The notes: a model not told the origin generated them from the letters alone. A stretch of 64,000 nt of DNA from Methylovirgula sp. 4M-Z18 (GCF_037890675.1 NZ_CP149574.1:1612001-1676000), one strand, 5' to 3'. Positions 1 through 8,404 are shown, counted from the first letter of the stretch. Numbers and translations: made by a program.

Positions 1-2
1 AA

Positions 3-137
3 TACTGGATTGGGTACCGCGTGAAGCCGCTCTACCTTGAATTCTGGAAGAACGGTGCCTTCCGCCTCCATGATCGGGCGGCTTTCCGCCGCGAGACGAT
101 CGACGCGCCATGGCAGAAAAGCCGGCTTTATCCGTGA
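3..137 (+). CDS. pdxH: Pyridoxamine 5'-phosphate oxidase, C-terminal fragment
   Basis: The window opens inside this gene, and only the last 44 residues are present. The family is an FMN enzyme that oxidises pyridoxamine or pyridoxine 5'-phosphate to pyridoxal 5'-phosphate, the last step of vitamin B6 salvage. The visible tail reads YWIGYRV, then YLEFWKNG, then RLHDR, and ends WQKSRLYP. This is the typical PdxH C-terminus, with the conserved FW and RLHDR segments that contact substrate and FMN. The gene ends in TGA. The next gene starts inside this tail, so the two are probably cotranscribed. Identification rests on the tail only. Confidence 0.85.
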   Translation, partial: YWIGYRVKPLYLEFWKNGAFRLHDRAAFRRETIDAPWQKSRLYP

Positions 138-574
138 GCGATCGTGTCTATCCCACCCGCCCGTTTCTCGCCGTCAGCGTCGCGGTGTTCAGGGACGGAA
201 AAGTGCTGCTGGCGCGGCGGGTCAAGGCGCCGGGCGACGGCCTCTTTTCGCTCCCGGGCGGCGGTGTCGAGCTTGGCGAGAATATGGAAGCTGCGGCCTT
301 GCGGGAACTTGCGGAAGAGACCGGCGTGAGCGCCAGGATCCTCGGCTTCAACACCCATGTCGAGGCGATCCATCGCGATCCCGAGGGCAAGGTGCAAGGG
401 CACTTCGTCGTCGCGTCCTACGTCGCCGCATGGCAGACGGGCGAGGGCACCCCCGGCCCGGAAGCCAGCGAAATTCTCTGGGCCGACCCCAATGCTCTGC
501 GCGGCCTGCCGATGACCAAAGGGTTGCCGGACGTCGTCCGGACGGCGGCCAGGATCGCTAGGGAGAGCCTATGA
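110..574 (+). CDS. Nudix hydrolase
   Basis: A small Nudix pyrophosphohydrolase of 154 residues, which would split a nucleoside diphosphate linked to another group X using Mg2+. The Nudix box is complete: Gly51, Glu57, then Arg65-Glu66 and Glu69-Glu70 followed by Gly72, matching GX5EX7REUXEEXGU. The N-terminal part (PFLAVSVAVFRDGKVLLARR) is the usual first strands of the fold. ADP-ribose-like compounds are a common substrate, but specificity cannot be read from the sequence. The start overlaps pdxH by 28 nt. A GTG at 134, overlapping the pdxH stop, is a credible alternative. The stop overlaps the next start as ATGA, so the three genes look like one operon. Confidence 0.88.
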   Translation: MAEKPALSVSDRVYPTRPFLAVSVAVFRDGKVLLARRVKAPGDGLFSLPGGGVELGENMEAAALRELAEETGVSARILGFNTHVEAIHRDPEGKVQGHFVVASYVAAWQTGEGTPGPEASEILWADPNALRGLPMTKGLPDVVRTAARIARESL

Positions 575-1050
575 CGGCGGCGAGGAGGCACACGACGCTG
601 AGCCCAATACCGCCCCGTTTGGGCTGGAGGCGCGCGGCATCATTCGGCCTTGCCGTTGCTTTGGTATTGGCGTCCGCCTCTGCCTTCCCGCAATCGAAAT
701 CCGCACCCAAACCGCCGCCACCCCCACCGCCACCGCAAGAGGAAGCGCCGCCGCCCTATGAGCCGCAATTGCTCCGGCTGTCCGAACTCATGGGCTCGCT
801 GAGCTATTTGGGCGATTTGTGCGGCCGTAAGGACGGCACCGATTGGCGGAATCGCATGAGCGATCTCATTGCCAAGGAAGCGCGCAGCGACCTTCGCAAA
901 CAGCGCCTGGCTGGCGCCTACAATCGCGGCTATCGCGATCTTGAGATCATCTATCATTCCTGCACCCCGGCCGCGCAGCTCTTGATGGCCCGCTATCTGG
1001 ACGAAGGCGAGAAACTGGTGCAGGAATTGACGAGCAAGTTCAGCGGTTAA
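571..1050 (+). CDS. TIGR02301 family exported protein
   Basis: A protein of 159 residues with an N-terminal hydrophobic signal segment (about residues 22-41), then a proline-rich linker (about 46-62). A conserved domain follows, with LSELMGSLSYLGDLCG, WRNRM, and near the end RGYRDLEIIYHSCTPAA. These motifs match a conserved family of unknown function known from Rhizobiales (TIGR02301). Two conserved cysteines (LCG and SCT) might form a disulfide after export. The start overlaps the Nudix stop by 4 nt, which suggests translational coupling. The end overlaps the stop of the convergent membrane-protein gene. Function is unknown. Confidence 0.8.
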   Translation: MTAARRHTTLSPIPPRLGWRRAASFGLAVALVLASASAFPQSKSAPKPPPPPPPPQEEAPPPYEPQLLRLSELMGSLSYLGDLCGRKDGTDWRNRMSDLIAKEARSDLRKQRLAGAYNRGYRDLEIIYHSCTPAAQLLMARYLDEGEKLVQELTSKFSG

Positions 1051-1829
1051 TCGAAGGTCGATCCGGGTGAATCGACATCGATGCCTTCCTTGGCGCCGCG
1101 CAATTGATCGTAAACGACGGCCGCGAGCACGTTGCCGATGACGCCGATGATGTCCGATCCGAAAAGATTGACCCAGAAAATCAGCTCGGGCGCGACTCTG
1201 TAGACAAGCTCCGCCAGCGCGACGAAGGCCAGGACGACGGGAATGAGCACGCCGAAAAAGGCGAGAAAAATCTGCCAGCGATAGCCCTCGGAAAGGGCCG
1301 AAGCGCGCGAAAGGCTCGAAAAGATACCTTTCTTTTCCATGACGGCGACGGGCACGGAGACTTGGAAGCGGATGATCACGTAGCAGGCTGCTGCTGCCGC
1401 CGCCAAACCCAGGATGACCACTAGCCCTGTGCTGTCGCGGCTAAAGGCCGCGATGATGGCCGGAATGGCGCAAAGAAAGACCAGGATGCCGATCGCGACG
1501 GAAACGCCCAGGACGCTTGCGAACCTGCTGCCCGTCCGCTGCAGCGCATCGCGCCAGACGAAGAGTTTGCCGCGCAAGGCCTGCACCGCGCCGAAAGTCA
1601 CGATGCAGCCGACGATGGTCGAAACGAATACCTCCAGCCACACCCCCGACTTTGCCATGGAAGGTGAAATCCCCGCCAAAATGTCGAGGGGCGCATGGGC
1701 GACAACGGCGGTCAAAATGAAGGGAACGAACAGGGCAAGGGTCGTTTTGGCCGTCAGCGAGAAGATGGTGCTCACGCGGAACTCACCGAAGCCGCCGCCG
1801 AACCGGTTGTCAGGAAACCCGTTGCTCAT
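1047..1829 (-). CDS. Multi-pass membrane protein, unknown function
   Basis: About 260 residues when started at the ATG at 1829 (MSNGFPDNRF). The open frame reaches further upstream to 1967, but that extension is Arg/Cys-rich and does not look like protein. Around six hydrophobic segments are visible, for example FSLTAKTTLALFVPFILTAV, an Ala-rich helix (GLAAAAAACYVIIRF) and FLAFFGVLIPVVLAFVALAE. The last stretch may sit in the membrane with a short cytoplasmic tail. No catalytic motif or transporter signature was recognised. It is transcribed towards the TIGR02301 gene and their stop codons overlap. Confidence 0.7.
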   Translation of the reverse strand: MSNGFPDNRFGGGFGEFRVSTIFSLTAKTTLALFVPFILTAVVAHAPLDILAGISPSMAKSGVWLEVFVSTIVGCIVTFGAVQALRGKLFVWRDALQRTGSRFASVLGVSVAIGILVFLCAIPAIIAAFSRDSTGLVVILGLAAAAAACYVIIRFQVSVPVAVMEKKGIFSSLSRASALSEGYRWQIFLAFFGVLIPVVLAFVALAELVYRVAPELIFWVNLFGSDIIGVIGNVLAAVVYDQLRGAKEGIDVDSPGSTFD

Positions 1830-2005
1830 GGAACTATCGGCGAATTTGTGTGCATGCATAATAAGTATAGAAGCGTGCCAGGCGCAGCAACATCGCTGCG
1901 TCTTCCTCCTGCCGATTTGCTGGGCCAAGAACCTGCGCGCAAAGTTAACCTTTCCTAAAGATCTCACTCGCCCGGTCGGGTAAGAATCGCTAAGCTCGCG
2001 TCGTA

Positions 2006-2266
2006 ATGATGAATTTGACCTTTACCTACGATCAGTCCGATTCTGCTGCAGCCGACGAGAGGCGCGCCGCATTGGCCTATGTCACCGAGGCATTCGCCGA
2101 GGCGATCATGGACGGCATCGAAAGCGATTGCTTCGCACAGGCCGCCTTGTTCACCGCGCTGCAGGAATTGGTGCAGACCTATGGCGAGGAGGCCGTCGCG
2201 ACCTTCGCCGAGCGCCTGCCGGAGCGGGTGCGGCACGGCGAATTTTCGGTGGCACTGCGACAGTGA
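2006..2266 (+). CDS. Small conserved hypothetical protein
   Basis: An acidic helical protein of 86 residues, MMNLTFTYDQ then several Ala/Glu-rich helices (AYVTEAFAEAIMDGIESDCF, LFTALQELVQTYGEEAVATF). No signal peptide, membrane segment or known motif is visible. It is soluble and small, and could be a helical bundle partner protein. It stands alone, about 180 nt downstream of the divergent membrane-protein start and 70 nt before the next gene. Frame-consistent codon use and the absence of a competing frame support it as a real gene. Two adjacent ATG codons make the exact start uncertain by one residue. Confidence 0.6.
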   Translation: MMNLTFTYDQSDSAAADERRAALAYVTEAFAEAIMDGIESDCFAQAALFTALQELVQTYGEEAVATFAERLPERVRHGEFSVALRQ

Positions 2267-2336
2267 ATGTAAGGGTTCGGCTTAGACGGCCGGTGCCAAG
2301 CTTTCCCTTGCTGGATTGATGCCCTAATCTTCACCC

Positions 2337-2849
2337 ATGGTGAAGCCCGCAAAGTCAGACGCGCCGGTGATCTCGGCGCCACTGTCCGACCTCTCCCGCC
2401 TGCCTCCGCTCGTTGCCGATATGCGCCGCCGCATTTTGGAAGCGGCCGCCTCGGGCGATATCGAACGCCTGCGCAGCCCGATCGATCGCAATGAAATCAG
2501 GCCGATCCTGGAGCCGCGCGGCACCCATCCGCCAGGCCTAGATCCGATCGAGTTGCTGAAGCTGCGGTCCTTCGACGGTAAGGGGCTGGAGATACTGGGC
2601 TTGCTCACCGCCGTTTTCGAAGCGCCCTATGTGCAGCAGAGAATCGGCGCCTTCGTCTCCTACGTCTGGCCGTCCTACGTGCTGCGACCCATCCTGCCGC
2701 CCACCTTGGAGGACACGCGCCGCATGTGGCGGTGCGTCCGCTTCGTCGATGCGGGCAAGACCGACGCGCAAGGCTTTCCGCTCATGCAGCGCGGCGGCAT
2801 CGGCGATGACGGCACATGGCATTATTTCTGGGGCGGGGAGGGCAATTGA
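2337..2849 (+). CDS. Conserved hypothetical protein
   Basis: A soluble protein of 170 residues. The N-terminal half has an Ala/Arg-rich helix (LVADMRRRILEAAASGDIERL) that resembles one ankyrin-like helical hairpin. It is followed by RSPIDRNEIRPIL and LLKLRSFDGKGLEILGLLTA. The C-terminal half is aromatic and cysteine-poor, with FVSYVWPSYVLRPILPP, RMWRCVRFVDAGK and GDDGTWHYFWGG. That last part could be an SH3-like or NTF2-like fold with a catalytic-looking HY pair, but no family function was recognised. The gene is monocistronic by layout and faces the convergent dihydroorotase-like gene 36 nt away. Confidence 0.68.
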   Translation: MVKPAKSDAPVISAPLSDLSRLPPLVADMRRRILEAAASGDIERLRSPIDRNEIRPILEPRGTHPPGLDPIELLKLRSFDGKGLEILGLLTAVFEAPYVQQRIGAFVSYVWPSYVLRPILPPTLEDTRRMWRCVRFVDAGKTDAQGFPLMQRGGIGDDGTWHYFWGGEGN

Positions 2850-2885
2850 AGGGCTGGCGGAATGACCGCCTCTTCTCCAAGCGCT

Positions 2886-4208
2886 TTACAACGCCTCGCC
2901 GAATCTGACCGCCTCACCTTGGGCCGGGGTCACTAATTCGCCCTGCCACATCACTTTCGCGCCACGGACGAACGTGCCGACGGGCCAGCCGGTCACCGTG
3001 CGGCCGTCATAAGGTGTCCAGCCGCAGCGCGAGGCGATCCAAGCATCCGTGATGGTTTCGCGCCGCTTCAGGTCAACGACGGTAAAATCAGCGTCATAGC
3101 CGACTGCGATCCGTCCTTTGTTGGTGATGCCGAAGAGCCGGGCAGGGCCGGCGCTGCTGAGATCGACGAAGCGCGCAAGCGTCAGCCGGCCGGCGTTCAC
3201 GTGATCGAGCATGATTGGCACCAAGGTCTGCACGCCGGTCATGCCCGAGGGGCTTTGCGGGTAGGGCTTGGCCTTTTCCTCGAGCGTGTGCGGCGCGTGA
3301 TCCGAGCCGAGCACGTCGGCGACACCCTGGCGCAAGCCCCACCAGACGCCATCGCGGTGGCCTGCCTCGCGCACCGGCGGGTTCATCTGCAATTTGGTGC
3401 CGAGTGTCACGTAATCGGCGGCGGTGAGGGTGAGGTGATGGGGCGTGACCTCGCATGAGGCCACATCCTTGTGATCTTTCAGGAACTGCATCTCCTCGGC
3501 GGTGGAGATGTGCAGCACATGGATGCGGGCCCGCTGGTCGTGAGCGATTTTGACCAGCCGTTGCGTGCATTGCAGCGCGGCGATCACATCGCGCCAGATA
3601 TGGTGCGAGGTTGGGTCGTTTTCGCGGCGCAGAGCTTTGCGCTCCTCGAGCCGGTATTCGTCCTCGGAATGGAAGGCGGCGCGGCGGCGCGTCGCGCCGA
3701 GGATTGCGGCGACACCGGCATCGTCGGCGACCAGCAGCGAGCCGGTGGACGAGCCCATGAACACTTTGATTCCCGCCGCGCCGGGCAGCCGCTCAAGCTC
3801 CGGAATGTGCTTCACATTGTCATGGGTGCCGCCGACCCAGAATGCGAAATCGCAGTGCATGCGGTGATGCCCGCGCTTGACTTTGTCGGCGAGGGTCTCG
3901 GCCGAGGTGGTCAGCGGATTGGTGTTCGGCATCTCGAAGACCGCGGTGACGCCGCCCATGACCGCCGCGCGGGAGCCGGTCTCCAGATCTTCCTTGTGGG
4001 TCGCGCCCGGCTCGCGGAAATGGACTTGGCTGTCGATCACGCCGGGCAAAATATGCAGGCCCTTGGCGTCGACGGTCTCGCCGGCCGAGGCGCGGGTCAG
4101 ATCGCCGATCTCGGCAATCCGGCCGTCGATGACGCCGATGTCGCGCACCCCTTCGCCATCCTGATTGACCACCGTGCCGCCTTTGAGGATGAGATCGAAT
4201 GTGCGCAT
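2886..4208 (-). CDS. pyrC: Dihydroorotase-like amidohydrolase (class I)
   Basis: A protein of 440 residues of the cyclic amidohydrolase superfamily. Dihydroorotase closes carbamoyl-aspartate to dihydroorotate in pyrimidine synthesis. Visible landmarks are DSQVHFREPG (residues 59-68), GIKVFMGSS with the lysine that is carboxylated in this family, FHSED, HVLHIST, CEVTPHHLT, NPPVR and GSDHAPHT with the catalytic Asp. The first metal ligand of the usual DxHxH motif is Gln61 instead of His, while His63 is kept. I recall the same DxQxHFREPG form in other alphaproteobacterial copies, so it may be a family trait. The ATG at 4208 has GGAG 7 nt upstream. No pyrB is nearby. It could be a second, specialised or weakly active copy. 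Confidence 0.85.
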   Translation of the reverse strand: MRTFDLILKGGTVVNQDGEGVRDIGVIDGRIAEIGDLTRASAGETVDAKGLHILPGVIDSQVHFREPGATHKEDLETGSRAAVMGGVTAVFEMPNTNPLTTSAETLADKVKRGHHRMHCDFAFWVGGTHDNVKHIPELERLPGAAGIKVFMGSSTGSLLVADDAGVAAILGATRRRAAFHSEDEYRLEERKALRRENDPTSHHIWRDVIAALQCTQRLVKIAHDQRARIHVLHISTAEEMQFLKDHKDVASCEVTPHHLTLTAADYVTLGTKLQMNPPVREAGHRDGVWWGLRQGVADVLGSDHAPHTLEEKAKPYPQSPSGMTGVQTLVPIMLDHVNAGRLTLARFVDLSSAGPARLFGITNKGRIAVGYDADFTVVDLKRRETITDAWIASRCGWTPYDGRTVTGWPVGTFVRGAKVMWQGELVTPAQGEAVRFGEAL

Positions 4209-4330
4209 ACGGGCTCCGATGGTGGGTCATTCCTCCAGTTCGCGAGCAACGAGGAGGAAAGCTGCCTCTTTCTGAATGACAATTCGCTCTATATACGCTC
4301 TAGCCAAGCCTCGCCATGCCGGAGTTTCGA

Positions 4331-5146
4331 ATGCCCACAGCCCTTCTTTCCGACCGCGGTGTGGTCCGCGTCAGCGGTGCCGACGCACGCGGGTTCCTGC
4401 AAGGGCTGCTGACTTGCGATATGGATAAAATTTCCAAAGACTCAATGTCTTATGGGGCATTGCTAACGCCGCAAGGCAAGATTTTGTTCGATTTTCTTGT
4501 GGCTGAACGAGAAGGCGGTTTCTGGCTGGATTGCCCGCGCGAACTGGCGGCTGACCTCACCAGGCGGCTAACCTTCTATAAATTGCGCGCGAAAGTCGTC
4601 ATCGAGGACATGAGCGCGTCACACGCGGTGCTGGCCCACTGGGGCGAGGCCGCAGGCGGGCTTGTCGACGGCCGCCACCTCGATCTTGGTACGCGCGAAA
4701 TCGTCGCTGCGGGTACGGCCGGTGGAGATGCCTTGGCTTACGAAGCGCACCGCATCGCCCTCGGCATCCCGAAAGGCGGGGTGGATTTTGCCTATGGCGA
4801 GACCTTCCCGCACGACGCCGATCTCGACCTGCTGCACGGCGTCGACTTCAAAAAGGGCTGTTATGTCGGCCAAGAGGTCGTCTCGCGCGTCGAGCATCGC
4901 GGCACCGCTCGCAAGCGGATTCTGCCCGTGCGTTTCGAGGGCGGAGCGCCAGCCGTCGGCACCGAGATCCGGGCCGGGGAGCAGGCGATTGGCACGATGG
5001 GATCGAGTGCCGATGGGCACGGTCTTGCCAGTTTCCGGGTTGACAGGCTGCAGGAGGCGCAAGAGGCTGGCGCCAAAGTGATGGCTGCGGCGACGGAGCT
5101 GCAGCCGCTGCAGCTTAATCGCGCCGCTGCCGCGACGGTCCAATAG
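4331..5146 (+). CDS. ygfZ: YgfZ/GcvT-type folate-binding protein
   Basis: About 271 residues. YgfZ proteins bind folate and help maintain or repair Fe-S proteins. They resemble the T-protein of glycine cleavage but lack its activity. The family signature KGCYVGQE is present at residues 174-181, and the N-terminal pattern RGVVRVSGADARGFLQGLLT is typical. I chose the ATG at 4331 (MPTALLSDRG) because GGAG lies 7 nt upstream. The frame also opens at 4316. The gene is divergent from the dihydroorotase-like gene with about 120 nt between them, and is followed within 4 nt by tag, so the two are likely cotranscribed. Confidence 0.9.
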   Translation: MPTALLSDRGVVRVSGADARGFLQGLLTCDMDKISKDSMSYGALLTPQGKILFDFLVAEREGGFWLDCPRELAADLTRRLTFYKLRAKVVIEDMSASHAVLAHWGEAAGGLVDGRHLDLGTREIVAAGTAGGDALAYEAHRIALGIPKGGVDFAYGETFPHDADLDLLHGVDFKKGCYVGQEVVSRVEHRGTARKRILPVRFEGGAPAVGTEIRAGEQAIGTMGSSADGHGLASFRVDRLQEAQEAGAKVMAAATELQPLQLNRAAAATVQ

Positions 5147-5149
5147 ATC

Positions 5150-5800
5150 ATGACCAAGAAGCCCGTTCGCCCCGAAGTGAAAAATCCCGCCCGGCCCCTC
5201 GAGCCGATTCTGTATCCCGACGGCAAGACGCGCTGCCCCTGGCCGGGGAGCGACCCGCTTTACGTCGCCTATCACGACACCGAATGGGGCGTGCCGGAAT
5301 GGGAGTCGCGCGCCTTATTCGAAAAACTGCTGCTCGACGGTTTCCAGGCCGGCCTGTCCTGGATCACGATTCTGCGCAAGCGCGACGCATTCCGCACCGC
5401 GTTCGACGGGTTCGATCCCGAGCGCATCGCCCGCTATACGCAGAAAAAGCTCGAGCGCCTGATGCAAAACGAGGGAATCGTCCGCAATCGCGCTAAGATC
5501 GAATCCTCGATTACCAGTGCGCGCGCTTATTTGGAGCTGGAAGAAAAGATTGGATTTTCCAGTTACTTATGGGGATTTGTTGATGGCCGCCCGCAACAGA
5601 ACGGCTTTCGAAAAATCACGGAGGTGCCGGCGCAAACTGCCGTGAGCGAGAAAATCTCCAAGGACTTGAAAGCTCGCGGCTTTAATTTCGTCGGCCCGAC
5701 CATCGTGTATGCCTTCATGCAGGCCTGCGGGCTGGTGAACGATCATCTCGTGGGCTGCTTCCGCTACGAAGAATGCGCCGCCCTGGCAAAGGGTCGCTAA
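5150..5800 (+). CDS. tag: DNA-3-methyladenine glycosylase I
   Basis: A protein of 216 residues. Tag removes 3-methyladenine from alkylated DNA and starts base-excision repair. Family marks are RCPWPGSDPLYVAYHDTEWG, where the Cys and His take part in the zinc site and the Glu-Trp contacts the base. Next come LFEKLLLDGFQAGLSWITIL with the conserved Gln/Ser/Trp, and FVGPTIVYAFMQACGLVNDH near the C-terminus with the remaining zinc ligands. The N-terminus carries about 25 extra residues rich in Pro and Lys. The start lies 3 nt after the ygfZ stop, and the next gene begins 1 nt after its stop. Confidence 0.93.
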   Translation: MTKKPVRPEVKNPARPLEPILYPDGKTRCPWPGSDPLYVAYHDTEWGVPEWESRALFEKLLLDGFQAGLSWITILRKRDAFRTAFDGFDPERIARYTQKKLERLMQNEGIVRNRAKIESSITSARAYLELEEKIGFSSYLWGFVDGRPQQNGFRKITEVPAQTAVSEKISKDLKARGFNFVGPTIVYAFMQACGLVNDHLVGCFRYEECAALAKGR

Positions 5801-5801
5801 A

Positions 5802-6407
5802 ATGAAAAACGATCGGGCGCCGCGCGCGTGGCAGCGCATGTTGTCCGGCCGCCGGCTCGATCTGCTCGATCCGTCGCCTTTCGATGTGGAGATCGAGGAC
5901 ATCGCCCACGGATTAGCCAGGGTCGCACGCTGGAACGGGCAGACGATTGGGCCGCATATCTTTTCGGTTGCCCAGCATTCGTTGCTTGTGGAGCGGATTT
6001 TAACCGCCGCCCATCCGGATTTGCCTGCCTCCATCCGGCTCGCCGCTCTGCTGCACGACGCGCCGGAATATGTCGTGGGTGACCTCATTTCGCCGTTCAA
6101 GGCGGTGTTGGGGGATGCTTACAAGGCGATCGAATTGCGCATCCTGACGGCGGTGCATCTGCGGTTCTCCCTGCCGGCGATATTGCCGGAGGCGACGAGC
6201 GCCAAAATCAAGGAGGCGGACAGGGCGGCAGCCTTCATCGAGGCGGTGCGGCTGGCCGGCTTTTCGGTGGCCGAGGCGGAAACCTTCTTCGGCCGACCGC
6301 ATATCAAGGTGCGTGGTCTCGATGGGCTGTTGCTGCCGCAATCCTCGGATGCGGCTGAGGCGGCGTTCATGCAGCACTTCCGGGCAGTGGAAGCGCAGAT
6401 GGGATGA
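5802..6407 (+). CDS. HD-domain phosphohydrolase (YfbR-like)
   Basis: A protein of 201 residues with an HD metal-dependent phosphohydrolase domain. Visible ligands are SVAQHSLLV (His), LAALLHDAPEY (His-Asp) and a later Asp in KEADRAAA. The N-terminal sequence MLSGRRLDLLDPSPFDVEIEDIAHGLARVARWNG is typical of proteins annotated as phosphohydrolases or 5'-deoxynucleotidase-like. They probably act on nucleotides in the cytoplasm, although the exact substrate is unknown. It is packed 1 nt behind tag. An internal ATG (MLSGRR) is an alternative start that would drop about 12 basic residues. Confidence 0.85.
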   Translation: MKNDRAPRAWQRMLSGRRLDLLDPSPFDVEIEDIAHGLARVARWNGQTIGPHIFSVAQHSLLVERILTAAHPDLPASIRLAALLHDAPEYVVGDLISPFKAVLGDAYKAIELRILTAVHLRFSLPAILPEATSAKIKEADRAAAFIEAVRLAGFSVAEAETFFGRPHIKVRGLDGLLLPQSSDAAEAAFMQHFRAVEAQMG

Positions 6408-6447
6408 CGCGCCGCATTGCCCTCTAGATTCTTGTTCGAGCGATCTC

Positions 6448-6990
6448 ATGTCCATCATCCATGTCTGCCCCCTTTCCAAAATCGGCATGATCGCCCCCGC
6501 GGTCGGCGCCCGGTCGCTGGTCACGTTTCTGAACGTCGGGACTCCGGTCACGCGCCCGGCCTGCATTGCGCCTGAACGGCACCTCATCGTCGGTCTCTCC
6601 GACATCGTCGCACCTCTGGACGGTCACGTGCTGCCACACGATGGCCATGTCCGACAGTTCTTGCATTTCATGGAGGCTTGGGACGGGGCAGATCCGGTCC
6701 TGATTCATTGTTACGCGGGCGTCAGCCGCTCGACCGCGGCGGCCTTTATCGCCGCCTGCGCCCTGCGGCCGGACCAGTCGGAGCAGGATTACGCACTGCG
6801 GGTGCGTGCGCTGTCGCCTACCGCAACGCCGAATCTGCGCCTCGTCGCCATCGCCGACGATTTGCTCGGCCGGAACGGCCGGATGGTCGATGCGGTCAAG
6901 GCGATCGGCCGCGGGGTGGAATGTTTCGAAGGCGTGCCCTTTGGCCTTGAGATCGGGCCGGGCAAAGAAAAGCCGGCCAGGTTGTCCTAG
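6448..6990 (+). CDS. Tyrosine phosphatase family protein
   Basis: About 180 residues. The P-loop signature of cysteine-dependent phosphatases is intact: HCYAGVSRST, with the catalytic Cys and Arg in the C-X5-R spacing. An Asp-rich segment upstream (LPHDGHVRQFL) could supply the general acid. It resembles the short dual-specificity-like proteins common in Rhizobiales, whose substrates are not known. The ATG at 6448 is preferred over the open frame to 6313, since that extension lies inside the previous gene. It follows the HD hydrolase by 40 nt. A GC-rich inverted repeat (6972-6977 with 6990-6995) spans its stop codon but has no T tract. Confidence 0.82.
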   Translation: MSIIHVCPLSKIGMIAPAVGARSLVTFLNVGTPVTRPACIAPERHLIVGLSDIVAPLDGHVLPHDGHVRQFLHFMEAWDGADPVLIHCYAGVSRSTAAAFIAACALRPDQSEQDYALRVRALSPTATPNLRLVAIADDLLGRNGRMVDAVKAIGRGVECFEGVPFGLEIGPGKEKPARLS

Positions 6991-7023
6991 CCGGCGGCAA
7001 ATCCCGAAAGACGAGAAGATGGC

Positions 7024-7194
7024 TTACATGTGGTGATGGTGGTGCATCATGTGATGATGGTGGTGGTGATGATGCATGATCACCATGTGATGATGATGGT
7101 GGTGACGCACCACGATACGCGCCGCCTCCGCGCTCGACGCAAGGCCGATGAACGCGATCAGAGCGGCGCCAGCCAGGATGATCTTCTTCAACAT
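7024..7194 (-). CDS. Exported His/Met-rich mini-protein
   Basis: A protein of 56 residues. The first 27 form a classic signal peptide: MLKK, a hydrophobic core (IILAGAALIAFIGLA), then SSAEA with a likely cleavage before ARIVV. The mature part of about 30 residues is almost only His and Met, with runs of six, eight and five His separated by Met-containing spacers (19 His and 5 Met in total). I chose the ATG at 7194 because GGGAG sits 6 nt upstream. An in-frame ATG at 7200 would lie directly behind that site. A role in periplasmic binding of Ni, Cu, Zn or Co is inferred from composition only. It shares its upstream region with the divergent dnaJ-like gene. Confidence 0.72.
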   Translation of the reverse strand: MLKKIILAGAALIAFIGLASSAEAARIVVRHHHHHHMVIMHHHHHHHHMMHHHHHM

Positions 7195-7471
7195 GGGCAT
7201 CTCCCAGAAATAACCTAATTGGCGGCGTGCGCCTGAGCGGCACCAGCCGGGCAACTGTGCTAGCACCGGCCTTCCGGCGCGACAAGGCGCAAAATGGACC
7301 AAATTGGGGCGGTCGGCTATTCACTTTCCCGCGAGGGGAAATTCATTAAAACCTTGCATGCCGGACGCAACGTGCCCAAATACAGAACAGAATTCAATAA
7401 CGTACCTGTTGCCGCTGAATTCCCGTTTGGGAGCGCGTCACTGGGACGTGAGCAGGACAGGTTTTTAGAAC

Positions 7472-8404
7472 ATGCGTGACCCTTATGACGTTCTGGGTGT
7501 GCCGAAATCCGCCGCGGCGGCGGAGATCAAGAAGGCGTTTCGGCGGCTCGCCAAGACTTATCATCCGGATCAGAACAAGTCGGACCCCAAAGCCAAGGAA
7601 AAGTTTGCCGAAGTGAACGCGGCCTATGAAATCCTGGGCGATGAGAAGAAGCGGGGTCAGTTCGACCGTGGCGAGATCGATGCTGAAGGCAAGCCGCGCT
7701 TTCAGGGCTTCCCTGGCGGCGGCTTCGGCGGCGGCCCGCGGCCGGGCGGGCCGCAGGGCTTCGAATTCGATTTCGGCGGCGGCCGGGTCGGGCCGGGCTT
7801 CGATGCGGGCGATATTTTTGCCGATCTGTTCGGCGGAGGCGCGGCGTCGCGGACCCGCGGCCGCCGAGCGGCACCGGCCGGCGAGGATATTCCGCTGACC
7901 GCGAGCATTAGCCTCGCCGAATCGGTCAACGGCACGAAAACGCGCGTGGTTTTACCGACCGGTAAGACGCTGGAAGTGCCAATTCCGGCTGGGATCGAAG
8001 ATGGCAAACAGTTGCGTCTGAAGGGCCAGGGGCAGCCTTCGCCGCTCGGCGGACCGGCCGGCGATGCGATCGTGACCGTGCATATCGCCAAACATCCGTA
8101 TTTCCGGGTCGATGGCAGCGATTTGCGGCTCGACCTCCCGATCACCCTCTATGAGGCGGTGCTGGGTGGCAAAGTGACGGTGCCGACCCTCACCGGCGCC
8201 GTCGAACTCGGCGTGCCGGCCGGCTCCAATGGTGGGCGAACCCTGCGCCTGCGGGGCAAGGGTCTGCCCAAAGCCGGCGGCGCGGGCGATTTGCTCGTCA
8301 CCCTGCGAATCATCTTGCCGGACGAAGCCGACCCCGATCTGCAGGCGCTTATGCGGCAATGGCAGGAGAAAAAGTCTTACGATCCACGTCACGACTTGAA
8401 ATGA
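7472..8404 (+). CDS. DnaJ-class co-chaperone (CbpA-like)
   Basis: A protein of 310 residues. An N-terminal J domain (residues 1-65) carries the HPD motif ([16 protein letters not shown]) that stimulates DnaK ATPase. A long Gly/Phe-rich linker follows (about 72-120), and then two beta-rich substrate-binding domains ([19 protein letters not shown] and [20 protein letters not shown]). The four CxxCxGxG repeats of true DnaJ are absent, so this is a CbpA-type protein. AGGACAGG lies about 10 nt before the ATG. In related genomes a gene of this type commonly stands between pdxH and fabI, as it does here. Confidence 0.9.
   Translation: MRDPYDVLGVPKSAAAAEIKKAFRRLAKTYHPDQNKSDPKAKEKFAEVNAAYEILGDEKKRGQFDRGEIDAEGKPRFQGFPGGGFGGGPRPGGPQGFEFDFGGGRVGPGFDAGDIFADLFGGGAASRTRGRRAAPAGEDIPLTASISLAESVNGTKTRVVLPTGKTLEVPIPAGIEDGKQLRLKGQGQPSPLGGPAGDAIVTVHIAKHPYFRVDGSDLRLDLPITLYEAVLGGKVTVPTLTGAVELGVPAGSNGGRTLRLRGKGLPKAGGAGDLLVTLRIILPDEADPDLQALMRQWQEKKSYDPRHDLK

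Noticed and set aside
1047-1967. Longer form of the minus-strand membrane protein
   Set aside because: The extra N-terminus is Arg/Cys-rich and lies in the promoter region. The ATG at 1829 gives a natural start.
6972-6995. GCCGGC/GCCGGC inverted repeat at the tyrosine-phosphatase stop
   Set aside because: The stem is only 6 bp with a 12-nt loop and no T tract, which is expected by chance at this GC content.
7030-7218. Plus-strand frame rich in Val, Met and His across the His-rich gene
   Set aside because: It is the complement of the CAC/CAT codon run. It has no signal peptide and no ribosome site, whereas the minus-strand product has both.
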